From positions 3,898,501 through 3,962,500 of the forward strand of contig NC_058496.1 in assembly GCF_020382885.2 (NCBI RefSeq): DNA of 64,000 nt. The letters are read 5' to 3'. Made by a program: the position numbers and the translations under genes. Position 1 is the first letter of the stretch; every line of letters begins with the position of its first letter. Source of the DNA: Scatophagus argus (taxonomy: Eukaryota; Chordata; Actinopteri; Scatophagidae). The notes under the pieces were generated by a model. The model had not been told where the DNA came from. It made no database searches and worked only from the letters and a program-made list of their open reading frames with translations. Below are positions 12,401 to 27,400 of this stretch, piece by piece.

Positions 12401-15400
12401 AAAACATGTATGATTAAGACCGAGGAGGTGCTGACTTAGTGGAAAACGTTGCTGTCTTCCTCTGTGCCTTTAACCTCACTGATCGCTGAAATAAGAAGAA
12501 AAGAAAAAGGAAACTAAAAATCTACAACATTTGCCCAGACTTTTCTCACTCAGTTTAATAAATATTTTTCTCCCCAAAGATTTGCAGTGATTTCCCCAAG
12601 TAAGTTATGATAAAGATAACATAGACCTGGGGAAGGCTGTTTCTTGTGAGGTTCCTGAGCAAAGCTAAAGCTAAACCACTTCCTGTCTTCTTCATCCATC
12701 TGAACAGGAAGGAACAGGAAGTGTAAGCACGGCTCTTTTAACACAGATTTTGTGAGAGCCCCACCCACTCACAGAGAGATTGTTTCCCAGGATAGATCAT
12801 TGACACTTGCTGCGTTCTGTAGCCTGTTGGTGTCCTCTGGAGACACTCTTTGATGAATCTGAAGTCTCATTTTCATCAGAATTTCCTCACAGATTTTTGT
12901 TTGACAACCGAGCTTGCACTCAGTATTTGAATAGCCTACGTTATCTGCTTATGTCACAAGATAATGAGGGTCTGCAAGGTCAGGTAGGTTAGACTAAACA
13001 CAGATTCAGTCAGTCCACGTCTGGATTATGACACTTTTTTTTTTTTTGGCTTATTTTCTTGCTGAAACAACTTTTGTGGAAGGACGCTTGGCTGCACTGA
13101 GTTTAAGGAACAGATGCTTTTGTAATACTCTGAGGCTGACCTGGAAATGACCATTATTTTACACTCACACACACAAGCACACACACACACACACTTTCTA
13201 GTGTTTCTAGTGTTATTTCATCCCAGGGACCTGTCAATTGTGGAATGGAGCCTCTATTCTGGGAAAAGTGTCAAGTCAGATTAGGATTAAGACAGATGCA
13301 GAGTGGTGGATTAGGCTCTGCTCTCTGGGGTCAGGAGGCAGCAGTCGCCGGAACAAGGCGAGCATGTAGCTGCCACTCTTGTGCTACAGCTGGGTTATGA
13401 TCTCTGCACAAGTGGTTTCATTATCCACCATCATTATCACTGGTGAAATTGTGTTCAGTTAACTCACAATGCAAAGTTTTTCAGTAAATGCTTAAATCAG
13501 GCTGTCCTGTCAGACTGTGCTGTAGCCAAATACACTAAAAGTGCAAAAGTGACAAATTATGTTGAGTACGTACGTTTGTGATGTCCCAGATTTTCTTCAT
13601 TTAAAATGAATGTTCTGACAGTACACACGCAGGAGAATGTTGCCGTACACGTGAAGATATCCCGACCACTTTTCAGGTGTTTTTCACCACAGACAGAGTA
13701 AGAAAACCCGTAGGTTTTCTAGTAACATTAATGATGGCTCTGTTGCGTTCAAGTAACCCAGACGCTGACGGCGTGCACTAAATCAAAACCCACAAAACTC
13801 GAGCAGCTGCATGAAATTCAACCTTGGCTTCTAATGGCTTAAATGTCATCAGGCCAACAAGGGAGATAGTGCTAACAGTACATGCAAAAATGTGTGATCT
13901 GCTGGTGGCTCATGTGAAATCTCATATTTTATTTGCCCAGAACAGACTTCTTAACATCCTCTCTCCCCCACATGCTTTGCTGTTCAAAGTATCCTGTGCT
14001 TGGAAGGGTGCTAAGCTTGTGTTTTGATAGACACAACGTCCTACAAAACACGCACACACACACACACAAAATTAGTTATGATAATAAATGAAGAGTTTCT
14101 AGGTTTTGGACTGTTGGTTGGACAAAAGAACCAATTCGAAGATGTCACATTAGGCTCTGGGAAATTGTAATGAGAATTTTTCACAAGTTTTTGACATTTC
14201 ATACCCTAAATGATTAATATGTTAATTGTGAAAATAATCGACAGATGGGCCCATAATGAAAGCAGTTGTTAGCTGCAGGCTTGTTTGATACTGGACCCCC
14301 CCTAGGATAACTCAAGCACAATTATTATCCTAATTTTTAAACACACTCTATCCAATGACATATGCTTAACTTCTCCCAGTGCAGACACACACACGCACAA
14401 AATCACAAACTCATGACCAGCATGACTAAACTCCATGACGCACATTTGCAGAAGCCACCCTTTTGTGTAGAGAGAAATTCTGTAGCTGCGAGCAAATGAG
14501 TGTAGATTATTAATTATTAATGTGTTGACCTGAAATAGATTTTAAGTCCCAGAGTCCAGAAAGCTGTGGTTTGTTTAGCCTGGTGGCTCGCAGATTGGAC
14601 AATGACAGGAAAGCCTGCTTTGGAGGGTTGTAAACAGGAGTGTTAGCCTGTCCTGCTTCAGGAGACAAGTTCTCCCAACATTGTTTTAAGTTCAGGAAGT
14701 GAAGGTTCACAGGAGAGCTCTGATACTCATGCAGGATGTTGCTTTGATTATGTTCCTGCTAAACTGACTTTTTTTCCCCTCCTCATCAATCTTGACTATC
14801 ATCTGTATTTGCTTCTCCCCATTAACACGTTACTTCTGTGGATGTTTGAAACTTAAGTTTCAGTGAGTCGATCTGCATCACTGCTTTATCGTGGTTGGCC
14901 TCAGCCACTGAGCTGGTTTGTGTGTCACTGGTGTTTCTGTATCAGTTTCACAGGGATATGGGCTTTTTCTGAGACGCAACGTCCTGCAGGAGGTTGTCCT
15001 GCACTGATGTTGATATCTAAGCGCATCCAGGCCAAAAAAAAAAAAAAAACATTGATTCGACATTGATTTAATCAACAATTATTTTCTTTACCAGTCAATC
15101 TGTAAAACATTTTTAATTAACCTGCAACAAATGTGCTTCCCAGTTTCCAAGAGCCCAGGGTGACGCCAATAAATATCTTGTTTTGTTCAGCTAAACCCAT
15201 AAATATTAACAATTTTATACATGACTACAGTAAAGTTAGGGGAAAAAGGAAGGAAAGGCAACAATTTTTTACTTTTGAGAAACAAACTTTGACTTTGTGG
15301 AATTGATTAACAAAACAGTGTCTGATTCATTTTCATGTTAATTGACAGCAGCTCAAACTGCCTGAGAAACAGATACTGATATCTTGATGTCTCATTTCTA

Positions 15401-18400
15401 ACACAGAGATTTGACCAGAACGTATAAACTATGGCATTCCTCATGTGAGAAATTACATTAGGCAAAGAAGAACCCACAGAAAGAGGTAGCTTATTTCATG
15501 TATTGTGATACAGACACCTGTGTGGTTTAAGCTGGGAGTACTAGCACAGCAAACATTCAGTGGCTGTCTGTACTTTCCATTTTCTAAAACATTTAAGCTC
15601 GGCAGAGTTCTCCTTCCATAAACTGCGGCATCAGCTGACAGACTTGGATACGAGGAGGCTTAATTCCTCAAGGTGCCTAAGCTGCACACTCGACTGCGTT
15701 TGTGTTGACAGTGCATGATGTGTTGTGGTTGTCCTTAATGTGCTGACACATATTTTGGCAGAGTGGATCCTTTGAGCAGCTTTAATTAACCCAAACAAGG
15801 TGTCCGTGTGCATGTGGGAGTTAACACTTTATTGTTCGCCGAGCAAAAGGGAGGAGCTGCTGGTTTGAATGAATCTCGCAAAACAAAACTTAAGGACATT
15901 GAATTACTCTGCATTGTGCACTCCCTTTGTCAAAAGGATAAATTCACTTGCTGGAAGGTTAGCTTTTTAGAGCAGATCCTTCAGGGCTGAGGTGTAGCCA
16001 TGATAGTGAAAATGGTGTCACTTCCAGGCAGGAAGATAATGTGTAACAGACTGTGCGACCGGGATGATTCACTGTGGTCGCAAATCATTCACTCGCTCTT
16101 TGGCATGGATTTTTCTAATATCTCTGGGAATAGTCTGGCAGAGGCTGCTCTGAGGTCACTGTTGAACCTCTCAAAGTGAAATTACATCAGTTTGAAAGAA
16201 GGCTAACATCACTGTGACAAAGTGGATGTGCTCTGTCTAACCTTCCAAAGCCCAAGTCTGTCCACAGCCCCCTTCCTAAAGCACGCTGGGCTCAGTGTGG
16301 GTGCTGCCTGTAACAAAGCCCAGTTCTCACCCGCCTACGGACTGTTTCGCTGCTCTAAATTTAGGGAATTTGGGGATTTAGAGCAAAAAAAGATTTTATA
16401 TTTAACAACTCTGATATAAAGTCAGATTTATACTGTCTCACCATCATTAGATATGTTATAGATCAAAGACAATGCCAGAAGTTTGTCACGCAAAGCTTTT
16501 TCCTGCTTCTACTATACTTCTGCTAAATACCATGAATGAGTAAGTAAGATTTTATTTTTGTATGCCCTTCATCCACTGTCCTTAGTTTTTGCACGGATCA
16601 GAAAAGCAGCAGGCACAGGCAGGGAAAGCTAATACTGATTTGTTGACTACCTGCAGGCATTCAGCCACCTCATAAATTGCACTCTGCAGATCTCAGGTGG
16701 CAGGGTAAACAGAGCGAACTGATGTTTGTTTAGATTTGGAATGCAACCATAGCATGCTGTTTAGTATTACAGGCACAGTCACCTCTTGAGGTTGAAATTT
16801 TAACAGTTCTGGTAATTTTAAAGTATACAGATGGCTTTTCAGAGCAAACACACGTGTGTTTGTTTCTGGCTTTCTTGCAGGTCCTGGTTGGTTTTCTGGC
16901 TGGTTGCATTAGTTAGCAGCATTAATTAATTAATTAATTACTTATCTAGTAGAAAGAATACCAACAACACGACACTGGAGAGCTGAGTGAATCACGTCCG
17001 TTCACTCTTGTTTTACCTCCGTTTCTGTCACTCTCCTCCTTTCTTTCTTTTCTCGGAAACATTTTCCACAGATACTCTGGTTATTCCACTGTTACCTGGG
17101 GATAGCTACCTGGAAAAACAAATCCTGTTCCTGTTTTGGTTGTGCAGTGGCAGACATGCTTCCTCTGTGCTGTAAATCGAGCTGTCATTTTTTGGGGAAA
17201 ACACCCATATAGCGCAAAGAAACTGAGGCTAATTGGGAAACAACAGAAAATATATAGAAATATATACATGTATGTGTGTTTATGGCCATTACACTGTAGT
17301 CAATAATTATTTTTATTTTATTTGATAACCTTTTTTTAATTTCCACTGAGGTCACTTTGGTTACAAGAGTTACATCTTAGAGATGCTTATGAAAATCCTG
17401 TGGCTGCTCTGAAGTTGACATTTTGTGTCCTGTCAGGTGGATGGAGGCCTGCCTGGAGGAGGACTTGCCCCCTACCACAGAACTGGAGGAGGGACTGAGG
17501 AATGGTGTCTACCTTGGGAAATTAGCCAACTTTTTCGCCCCGAAGATGGTGTCTGTGAAAAAAATCTACGACAGAGATCAGTCCCGCTACAGGGTACGTC
17601 TTCGTCCTATTCCGGTTAAAATCCTTTTGTCTATTGGTAAGGTCCAGTTGTACAAAATGTGCCTTTTTCACCAGCTTACATCATAGCAAACAGGAACGTT
17701 TTCCATGTCTTTCAGGCACTGAATGACAGTTTGAAACAGTTTCATACAGGAAAGGGAGAGACGTGGCGAGTGAATGTTAGGGCCCCACAGTAACAGGCAG
17801 CTGTTGTGCTTGCAAAGGAAACTACAAAAATGTCTGGACAAGATTTTTAAATTGACTGTCAGCTTGATTTTATTTTTATTTGACAATTTTCAAACAAAAC
17901 AATATCAGACTGTTTTAATAAGTTCATGAGTCAACATGATGTTTTTAGGTATCAGACCTGCTCAGCTGTTTCGGCCATTGATGATAAGCTTGCTTTATTT
18001 GTGCAAGTCAAAACAACCGTTTTATCACAGTTTCTCAGGTGATGTGGTAAAGTTTTACATCATTTCTCTGCGGGTTCATCATAATTATATGGCTGCCTTG
18101 CTGTGTGTGTGCTTCTGATTTCATTTTCAGAGCAACGGGCTGCACTTCAGACACACCGACAACACAGTGCAGTGGCTCAGGGCCATGGAGTCAGTGGGTC
18201 TCCCCAAGGTAAGGGGATTACACAGTGCAGGCACAAGCTCCCTGTTTTACAAACAGCTGTGAAAGAGTTGTGAAGAGTCTTTGTCAGGTCAAAAATATCA
18301 CTGGACCATCTCTGTGAGATTCAGCTTAAGAATGAATACAGTAAGTAAGCTGGAATAGGAAGGGCTGACAGAATGACACAACAGCATGTGATGACTACGT

Positions 18401-21400
18401 ATCAATGCTGTGATCAGAGTGTTGTTTCTCCACTGTAACAAGCTCAATCTATAAAATGCATATTGTGCTACATTGTTTTAAGCCCTCAGGTTTTACTGAA
18501 AAATGTCTGTCGTTTCATCTCTGTCACGTGGTTCATATGCACACATTTCATGCATCTGTAAGAACGTAAACGCAGACGGAAGAATTTGTAATGAAGGTGT
18601 GGCAGTTCTCACAGAAAAGTATTAACCTCATTACATCTTTTATGAGATGACACAAAAGGCTTCACTGAGGTGTATCGTGGAAGTGAAAATGAAGTAAAAC
18701 TGATACCCAGTTATCTCTGTCCCACCCTTCAGGATCGCATTTCCAAGTCATTTAAATGTCAGTATTTATGAATTACCCTTTTATTATTTGTTTGTCTGAT
18801 AACCTTATCTGTAGCTTTGTTCTGTGTTTTTGAGCATAATCAATCAGGATACTGAAACCATCATTCAGGTGAAACAAAACAAAAGTTATTTTAGAGATGG
18901 GCAAGAGTGGACCCAGTGTTTTGGAACCCATTTAGTTGGATACGGGACAACCAAATATGTACCATGAGCTGTGAGTGAAGGGGCAGAGCAGCAGCATAAA
19001 CACACACACACACTCAAAAAAAGTAATCCAGTCTGTTGCTGTAGCAGTGTAATAAAAACTACCTCTGGAAAGCTCGTAACCCTCAATATTTCAGAAATGA
19101 TGGAGTTGACGGGTGTTGATTCAGCTCTGTGGGACTGAAAATTATGTACTTCACAAAGGTAGTATTTATTGCAGTGCAGTTGCCTCGGATGCATCATATT
19201 TGTGTTCCTATTATTATTCAAGTTGCACGTTTTCCTGTACCTCCAGGTTAAAATGAGAAGAAACATTGTGATGGATATTCAGCTCATGTTTGGCTGCAGC
19301 TTACTGTTGTGATTTCTGCTTCCAGATATTCTATCCTGAAACGACCGATGTGTACGATCGCAAAAACATGCCCAAGGTGGTGTACTGCATACATGCACTG
19401 AGGTAAGAGAAAGATTCCAAAAAACAGTCAGCCCATTCGTCTTTTTTTTCCTGGAGGTGCCACACCTGAATGCCACTGAAGAACGGCGGACCAAAGCCAA
19501 GTGCTGGTCGTTGGTGCAGCAGTAGTTTGCTCACACTCTTTGTCGCTGACAGTTTACTTAGTATCATATTCGGACTCATTTCCTTTCATTCATTCAGTGG
19601 TTATGGTCCATTTTACACATGTGCTACACATCAAACGCATAGCGGTGAAGGCCATAATATCACAGCCGCATGCTAACACGTCTTGGACACTAACATGGGT
19701 GGATGTTCTTCACTGTGAGTGAGGAAGACACAAAGCTTTGTATTTGTAATACACGTAAGGCCATGCGGGACTACCAGGAAAACGTTCACCTAGCTGAACA
19801 TGCTCAGTTTGAAGACACTAACAAAGGAAAAGCGACTAAAGCTAGAGTTAGCCAGAGCTCAGTGCCAGACACAAGCCAGCGGCCTCTCTTATCTTTCCTT
19901 GGTATGAGTGAATAGACCAAAGCAACCAGGTGGAAAATCGTGGAATTCATGACCCTGAATCAGCCTTTCTCCATAGTTGACAGCAGAGGCCTCAAAAATG
20001 CGATAAATTACTTCAGCCCTGGTAAATTAATAAGCATACTGTAAAATGATAAAAGTAACTGACATTTGTTCAGTTTTATCAATTGCTCCTGCTTTTGTTT
20101 GGTAAAGTAAAATATGCCAGGTAAAGCTGGGTGCACAGTTCATTTTCAGTTCATTGCTATTAAAAGTTATTAGTGTTACAGTGACGTGGATAGCTTGAGA
20201 ATTACAACTTCAGGTCCTCACTTTTTCACTTAAGATGACTTTTGAATTAACTAATGGCCCAAATTTATCTATCTGACCCATCCAGTCAGCCAGTCAGATC
20301 AGTCAGATTTAGGGAGTGGTTATGTGAGCTGCTGGGATTGTTTTCTCTGTTGTAGTGTTACGGTCAGGCCCTGAGAGAATTGGTTTCCTTCCCTTCATAT
20401 GCACACACGTGCTCTTCCTTCCTGCAAGTCCAGCTCAAGTCCCACAATGACCCAGTGAACACTCTGCTTCCCTGGGTACAAACACATGCACACACATTCA
20501 TTGTGGTAGTAAATTGAAAGGGACCCTCAACACAGTGTAAAAGGGAAAGAATCTTAAATTTCTCATTTTAAATTTTAAAATGCTTATTACAAAGTGGTAG
20601 AGATGAAGGGCTTAATTTGATGGCTAAAAGCAGGAGGAAAAACGTGGAAATAAACAAGGAGGATCCACAGTCTGACCAGCTTGTTGCTCCAAGCAAGTCA
20701 GCTGATTGTCTGTAATCATCCACCTTCATTAACCCCAGTCAGCTGTTACTGTGTTTATATCTTGACTGGATAAAGTGCCTGCATTTTAAAACATTACTCT
20801 TCGTATAAGTGGAGTTTAGATAGTTGTCTAAAGTCCCCTCTGTCCCAAGGACAGAGGGCATTTCATGTGTAAACACACACACTGTGACTAAAGGCCAGAA
20901 TAATCAGCTACTACAGCTGCTGCATTCAAAGCTGTGCTGATGCCAGACCTACCTTAAATATCTATAATTTATTACCACTTATCGGGTACCTGTGGGAAGA
21001 TGAAACTTTTATGAAGTTTCCAGCCACCTGCTTGCTAGATCCAATGCTCAGTGGTGGCCTGGGCCTGCAGGCTGCTGTCAGATAGTGCTGGTTGTAATGT
21101 GAGCCAACACCTCCCCCCAGTGGTGTTGGTGTTGACATACGTGGGAATTAAAGGCCATCGGGGTGAATCACAATCAGGAAGAAAAAAACTTCCAAAACTA
21201 GAGATTCAGGTTCATGTTATCATCCTTCTCAGTGTTTCCTTTCTTTGTTTATGTGTAAATCTTACACCTCATATGGTTTATTTCAGCCTGTACCTGTACA
21301 AACTGGGCATTGCACCACAGATCCAGGACCTGCTGGGGAAAGTCGCCTTCACAGGTAAAACCAGCTTCTCCTGAAACTGAAATATGCCACAAAAGCACAA

Positions 21401-24400
21401 ATGTCACGTACATGCACCTCATTAAACAAGAGAGAAACATGGAAGTATTATAAATTTCTTCTAAAATGACGTATAAATGTTGTCTCTGGGCTTATTGAAA
21501 TACTGATATTTATACAAATTGCTGTGTATGTGTTCTTGTAATGAGAATTTTCTCATTACAAGCTGATGCATTATGTGCTGTCAAGCGTGTAAGGTTTTAT
21601 GATATTTGTCTGTAATTTAGACGTTTTTCAGTTCATCAAAATATCCCCTGCAGCCATCCAAACAATACTGAATAGGACACATGCAGTCCACCAAGCTTCA
21701 AAGGTTTTGACATTGGATTGACGTTGGAAGTCTTGAGGGTCACTGGCATTGTTTTTTTTTGTTGTTTTTTTTTTTTCCCAAAATTTAACTTTAACTAAAA
21801 TTTAACATCATGGAGACACGGTGGGGACATCATGTCTCCATGATGTCTCTCCGGTTCATGCCCAGTATCTGCATTGTAAGAGGAGGAATGATAGTTGCCA
21901 CGCCCCCCCCCACCACATCAAATATGACAAAATTATAAAAATCAGGAATCATGAGACAAAATGTAAAAGGAAATAACATTTAATGCAGTGTGTTGCAGCC
22001 TTTACAATACTTCACTCTGTGTATTTCTGTATATCTGTTTTCCAGAGGAAGAGATCAGTAACATGAGGAGTGAGCTGGAGAAGTATGGCATTCAAATGCC
22101 AGCTTTCAGTAAGATTGGAGGAATCCTGGCCAATGAGCTCTCAGTGGATGAAGCTGCCTGTAAGTCCTCTGACATTTTACCCAATTCTCTTTAGATGTTT
22201 TTGACAGAAACTCCAAAAGATTTTAGCCAACCCTGAAATGTTTGCTCTGTTGCCCTTAGTGCACGCTGCTGTGATTGCCATTAATGAGGCGATTGACAAA
22301 GGTCAAGCATCTGTGACAATGGCAGCCCTGAATAATCCCAACGCAATGCTGAGGAACACCCAGGAAGCTCTGGCCCAAGAATACCAGGACACCCTGAGCC
22401 AGGCCAAGGCTCGTAAGCAGAACCAGTCTTCAGGGAGGGTGAGAAGCCCAACAAACACTTATGATTCGCTGTCATCATTTATTTGTATAATTATGTTTGG
22501 TTCGTTACTGGCTTTCTCTGTACAGAAGGCCTGATTAGCCGCCAAGTGATGGTGACCGAGGCTCTTGCTAGCCTGCTCACCCATCTTGTTGGACCAGCCA
22601 GATACTCAGTTACATGAACGGCTTTCAAACAAAAGTAACATTAAATGAAATTACCATCTCAATAAAAGACGTTCAAGACAAAAAATGTTATGCAAAAAAT
22701 GTAAATATGACACTGCTCTGAATCCATGTTTCTCACTGGAGTGTCTTGGAGTTTTAACTGAATTGAGCTGAACTGATATTCACACGGAGGTCTGAAATGG
22801 GTTGCCGCACTGATTCACTCCACAGGCCTTGCCAGCACATTCCAGTGGCTGCAGTGTCAGCTGTACTTCACCAAACACAAACCCTCTGCGCCGTCCGGCA
22901 TCTCGCCTCCCATTCACTTCACAAATATTGTCCAAACAGGAGCCATCCATCCCCACTTAAAGGCTGAAATGTGACATGTAAAATGTGCACATCAGTACAG
23001 ATGGAAAAAATTTATGTGGCAATTTGTAATGTAGTATTTAGATACAATATGAAAAGAATATCAAATCTGTATTTTCTTTTGTCTCTCCCAATTAGCGGGC
23101 CTCCGTTGCTACTGAAGAAAGAGATGTTTATGAGGAGCTGCTGACTCAGCAGGAGATCCAGGGCTGCCTTGATTTTGTCAGCAGTAAGGATTTTCTCTCT
23201 CACATGACCCTTATGTACCTATTTTTTTCAATACACTCTGAATATAAAGTAGAATAAGTGATCTTAAAAAGAAGCTAGAAATTCCATAAAATTGGGATGC
23301 AGGATGCACAATATGAACTAGCCGTCAATAATGAAATTACAGCTGATAATAATAAGCTAAACTGCTTTCATGACATAACAAGTGCAGCATGTACACACTC
23401 CCCTACAGTCTTATGCACCTTTGAAGTTGGTTTGCGATCTGTTAAGGAAAGAAGGAGAGTGAAAAACACTTTATGTGGGCAGAGCCACACACTGCAGACT
23501 CGAGAGCCAAACATGGAGGTCGTTGGTGTGAAGGATTTTTTGTTTTGTTAGAGGAGGACAACACAATCACAATTTTCAATACATGGTCCACAAAGGATCC
23601 AAGACAAACTGTTCACAACAAGTGATGAAATGCTACGGAATATTAAATTGTACATCTTTGCTCACAACATTTTAGTCTTTCCTGCCCTCACGTGTATAAA
23701 AACTACATGTTATTGTCTTGATTTATGAAATCTTATTGATGCCATGAGAGGCAGATAATTGTTGGTATTGGCAAATGAAAATCCATATCTTCCAAATTTT
23801 TCATACCTGTCTCAAAGAAAATTCAAGATCCCCCAATGACATCTGTCTTGGTTTTTCCTGTGTCCAGTTCAGGCAGCCATAAGGCAGGTGAATCAAGCGG
23901 TGTCGGCTCAGGACCAGGCTGCTCTGTTGAATGCACTCAGGCTGGAAGCTCTGGCCTTGCTGGGTGTTCAGGAGTCAAACTGTCCGTGGTACCTGGAACA
24001 TTTTACCACCCACTGCCAACATAAATCCAAGGTATATATAGCCCGATTCGATCAGTTGTTCCCAACTCGTGGCTTTGGGAATCAGAGCACCTCTGATGAA
24101 TCTGTTTTTTAGCTGTTGACGGTATACTGCATTAGATGGCTAGAATGTAAAGAAATCAGCGCTTGGGTGTGCTTTGTCCATTAAAGCCCAGCATTACCAC
24201 ATGCTAAATGATCACGGGATCTTAGTGGCACTTTAATCTTTGTGCTGCAGGATGGAGGGAGGGCCGTGATGGTGGACAAAGGCGAGATTCAGAGTCTTGT
24301 CAGCTCTTGTAACGACTTTGCTGAGGCAGAGAAACGAAGTAAGCACCTTTCTGTTGCTTTACCATACATGTTTATTAACAGGGATTACTGCTCTGCTGAA

Positions 24401-27400
24401 AATCACATCTGTACCCACAAGCTTATCAAAGCACATGTGTACATGTCTATGAATCTGTGTACTACTTCATTACAGGTCATGATTTTAAAATGTGGTTTTC
24501 CTAAAGGCACTGCAGCATAGTATGCCATTGTAATGGAAGGAAGAAGACACTTTAAATACTGACATGCCTTTGCAATATTATATTTGGGGTATGTGCAAGA
24601 CCTGACTGTTTGTGATCATTTTTTTGACCAGAAATGGAGGCAGTCGCAGCAATCAATACAGCCATTCGTCTTGGCAATGCATCAGAGACGGTGGAGGAGC
24701 TGATGAACCCTGAGGCACAACTGCCAATTGTCTACCAAACTGCTGCCAACCTCTATCAGAATGAGCTTTTCAGTTTACAGCTTCAAGGGGGGCGGGTGAG
24801 ACATCATGTCTGCAGTTTTGCCTCCCCACATGTGTTTACATGTATGACGGAGGTTAGCTCTAGATATATAATATAGTTAGAGGTCACTTCATGCTTGTGA
24901 TTCAGACCTTTTGTGTTTGTTAGGCTGGCTTGAGCCACGAGGAGCTGAGTGTAGCTGTGGAGATGCTTTCAGCTGTAGCAGTGCTGAACGAGGTGCTGGA
25001 CACCAAAGACCCTCAGGCTGTGATTGAGCAACTGACTGACTCTCCTCTGGGCTTCACCAACATGGACCAAGACAACCTCAACAGGTAAGAAGAGCAAGAA
25101 GCACTGACAGTGTGTAAAACAAGTGTTAGAAACACCAGTTATGAAGCCAAGTGTGTACCAGCAGACTGCAGCTCAACAGCAGGTTCAGGCTTCTCATCTG
25201 GCAACTATATGTCCTGATAAATGTCATTTGGCAAGACTGTAGACTCTGTCATCTGTAGTAAAGTGGTTCTGTGGGCTTATCTCACACTCCTGATTATTGA
25301 TTTGCTGTCGCTGTAACTGTGGGATTCAGAAGTTTAAATTATGGTGGTACAGTGTGGTTTTAGGAGCAAGAAGGGCATTGCTTACAGAAAAAATGTCTTT
25401 AGGTTCCACTGCCACTTTGCTAACACTAGGTTGAGGTGACGAGTAGTAAGAGTTCATTTAATGTCGTGAAACTTCTTCATGGCACTCGCCCTCAGGTATG
25501 CTGACACTCTGATCGAACAGCGAAGGGAGACTTTTGCCAAGGGCCAAGAGTTTCTCACCTGGAACGATGTTCAAAAGTGCATCGACACAGTCAACATTCA
25601 GGTCCATGAGGAGCACGAACGTAAGAAAGCCTTGCAGATTTCTGGTTTTGTTGTACATAGTACAGGTTGACATTTAGGGTCGCACACTGACAGATCATGT
25701 ATGAAGCGGTTCTTGTCTTCTACCTCCAGGAATCATCGCTATAGCTGAGATCAATGAGGCGCTTAACTCAGGTGATCACCAGCAGACGCTTGCAGCGCTG
25801 CTCCTCCCTACGGCCAAGTTGACAGGGGTGAACCCAGCCACAGCCAAACACTACCATGATGTCCTGCAGTATACCAAGCAACTCCTGTGCCAGGTATTGG
25901 GACTCTTAATTGAGTTAGTTTAAACAGCATTAAAAGAAATTCAAGCTTAATGTCATTTTTATCATTAGTTTTATTGGACTTGCACCGCAGCCACTCATCT
26001 CTTTTACATTACTGCATCGTTACAGTTCTGAATTGCTTAATGTTGCTATAGTACATATTAAAAGTATAATATGCGTCTTATGTACATCAGGGCTGGATAA
26101 TTTATCAAAATATTATCAAAATTGAAAAATGGTTAAATGAAATATCTGGCTTTCAAATCAGTCGGTTAGACTTATATGTAATTAAAAGCTGGGAGGGAAA
26201 GATGACTTTGTAACCAGTCAAGGACAAAAATATTATAGTTGTCAACATACTCTGATTCTGTGTCAAGCCAGCAGTTGCAGATCTGAAATAATGGGCTAGT
26301 AGAGGTTACACAGTCTTAAAGTTCATTTCCTGAGCCTGATATTCCCAACAAACTGACAACAGACATTGGTCTTGTTCTTGACCTTACAGAGACTGCACTA
26401 TTGTCCTGTTAAATTCACAGCATCCAGTTTTAACTTTCACATCTTTGTTTCTGGCCTTCCCTGCTGGTTCCCAACAATAGTCCAGCAAGGAGATGCGGTT
26501 TCTGTGCACGCACACACCCAGTCTCACATCATAACAGCCGGCCTCTGAGATATCCCTGGGAGGGAGATGAATTGTAGTTCTGAGGCTGTTGTCTTGGAAA
26601 TGAGCATACACAGGAAGGGATCCAGACAACTGTGGAAGCAGCACAGACACACTGCTACTCTGTAGTATCCATACAGTCCATCATCCCCCTTAAAAAACAG
26701 TCGCATGTAGTGGGCGAAGTGCAGGATGCCGCTGGGCAAGAAACACACCACGAAGATGATGAAAACCACAGTGCTGACCCTGATAAAAGGTCTCCAGTCA
26801 CAACCTGACTGCCCTAGGTGGTACACCATTGCCACATGGGCATAGATACACACCACAAAGGGCAATATGAAGCTGAGACAAACCAGTATCAACCTGTATA
26901 GCATCAGCAGTGAATGGGATTTTTCCTCTAGGGGAAGTACATCATGACAGGTGGTGACACCCAACGGGTTAACCTGGTAGCTCTGTTTGACCAGGAGCTC
27001 AGGCACAGTAGCAGCCCCAAACAGGAACCACAACACCAAGCACATCCACGCTGCCAGCGTAGTCTTCGCCAGCCTTCGGTACAAAAAGGGTCTGACCACA
27101 GCCAGGTAGCGCTTCACACTGATGCATGCTATAGTCTGAGCTGAACAGTAAACATTCCCATAAAACAAGGCTGTGATAAGCCGGCAGGACATTTCTCCAA
27201 ATGTCCAGTTGTTTCCACTGAAGTGGTAGTGAACTCGCAGCGCCAGAGAAAGCAGCAGCAGCAGGTCAGACAGGGCCAGGTTCAGGTAAAGAACTCCTGC
27301 TGAGAAGGACTTTGCTCTAAGCCTGAGGAAGGCCAGAATGTAGACGTTGGAGGGGATACCCACCAGCATGGCCAGGATGTATGATGAAGGTATGACCCGG

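Larger units (their letters stand above)
9467..21354 (+). other. iqgap2: iqgap2 exons 1-6: calponin homology domain
   Basis: Exons 9467-9512, 11927-12026, 17437-17593, 18131-18208, 19326-19402, 21287-21354. They encode residues 1-175. The family hallmark AEEMDERRRQNIAYEYLCHL is followed by the CH core (LEEGLRNGVYLGKLANFF, LHFRHTDNTVQWLRAME, IFYPETTDVYDRKNMPK). This type-3 CH domain binds F-actin in IQGAPs. Every splice phase agrees with the next exon. Confidence 0.93.
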
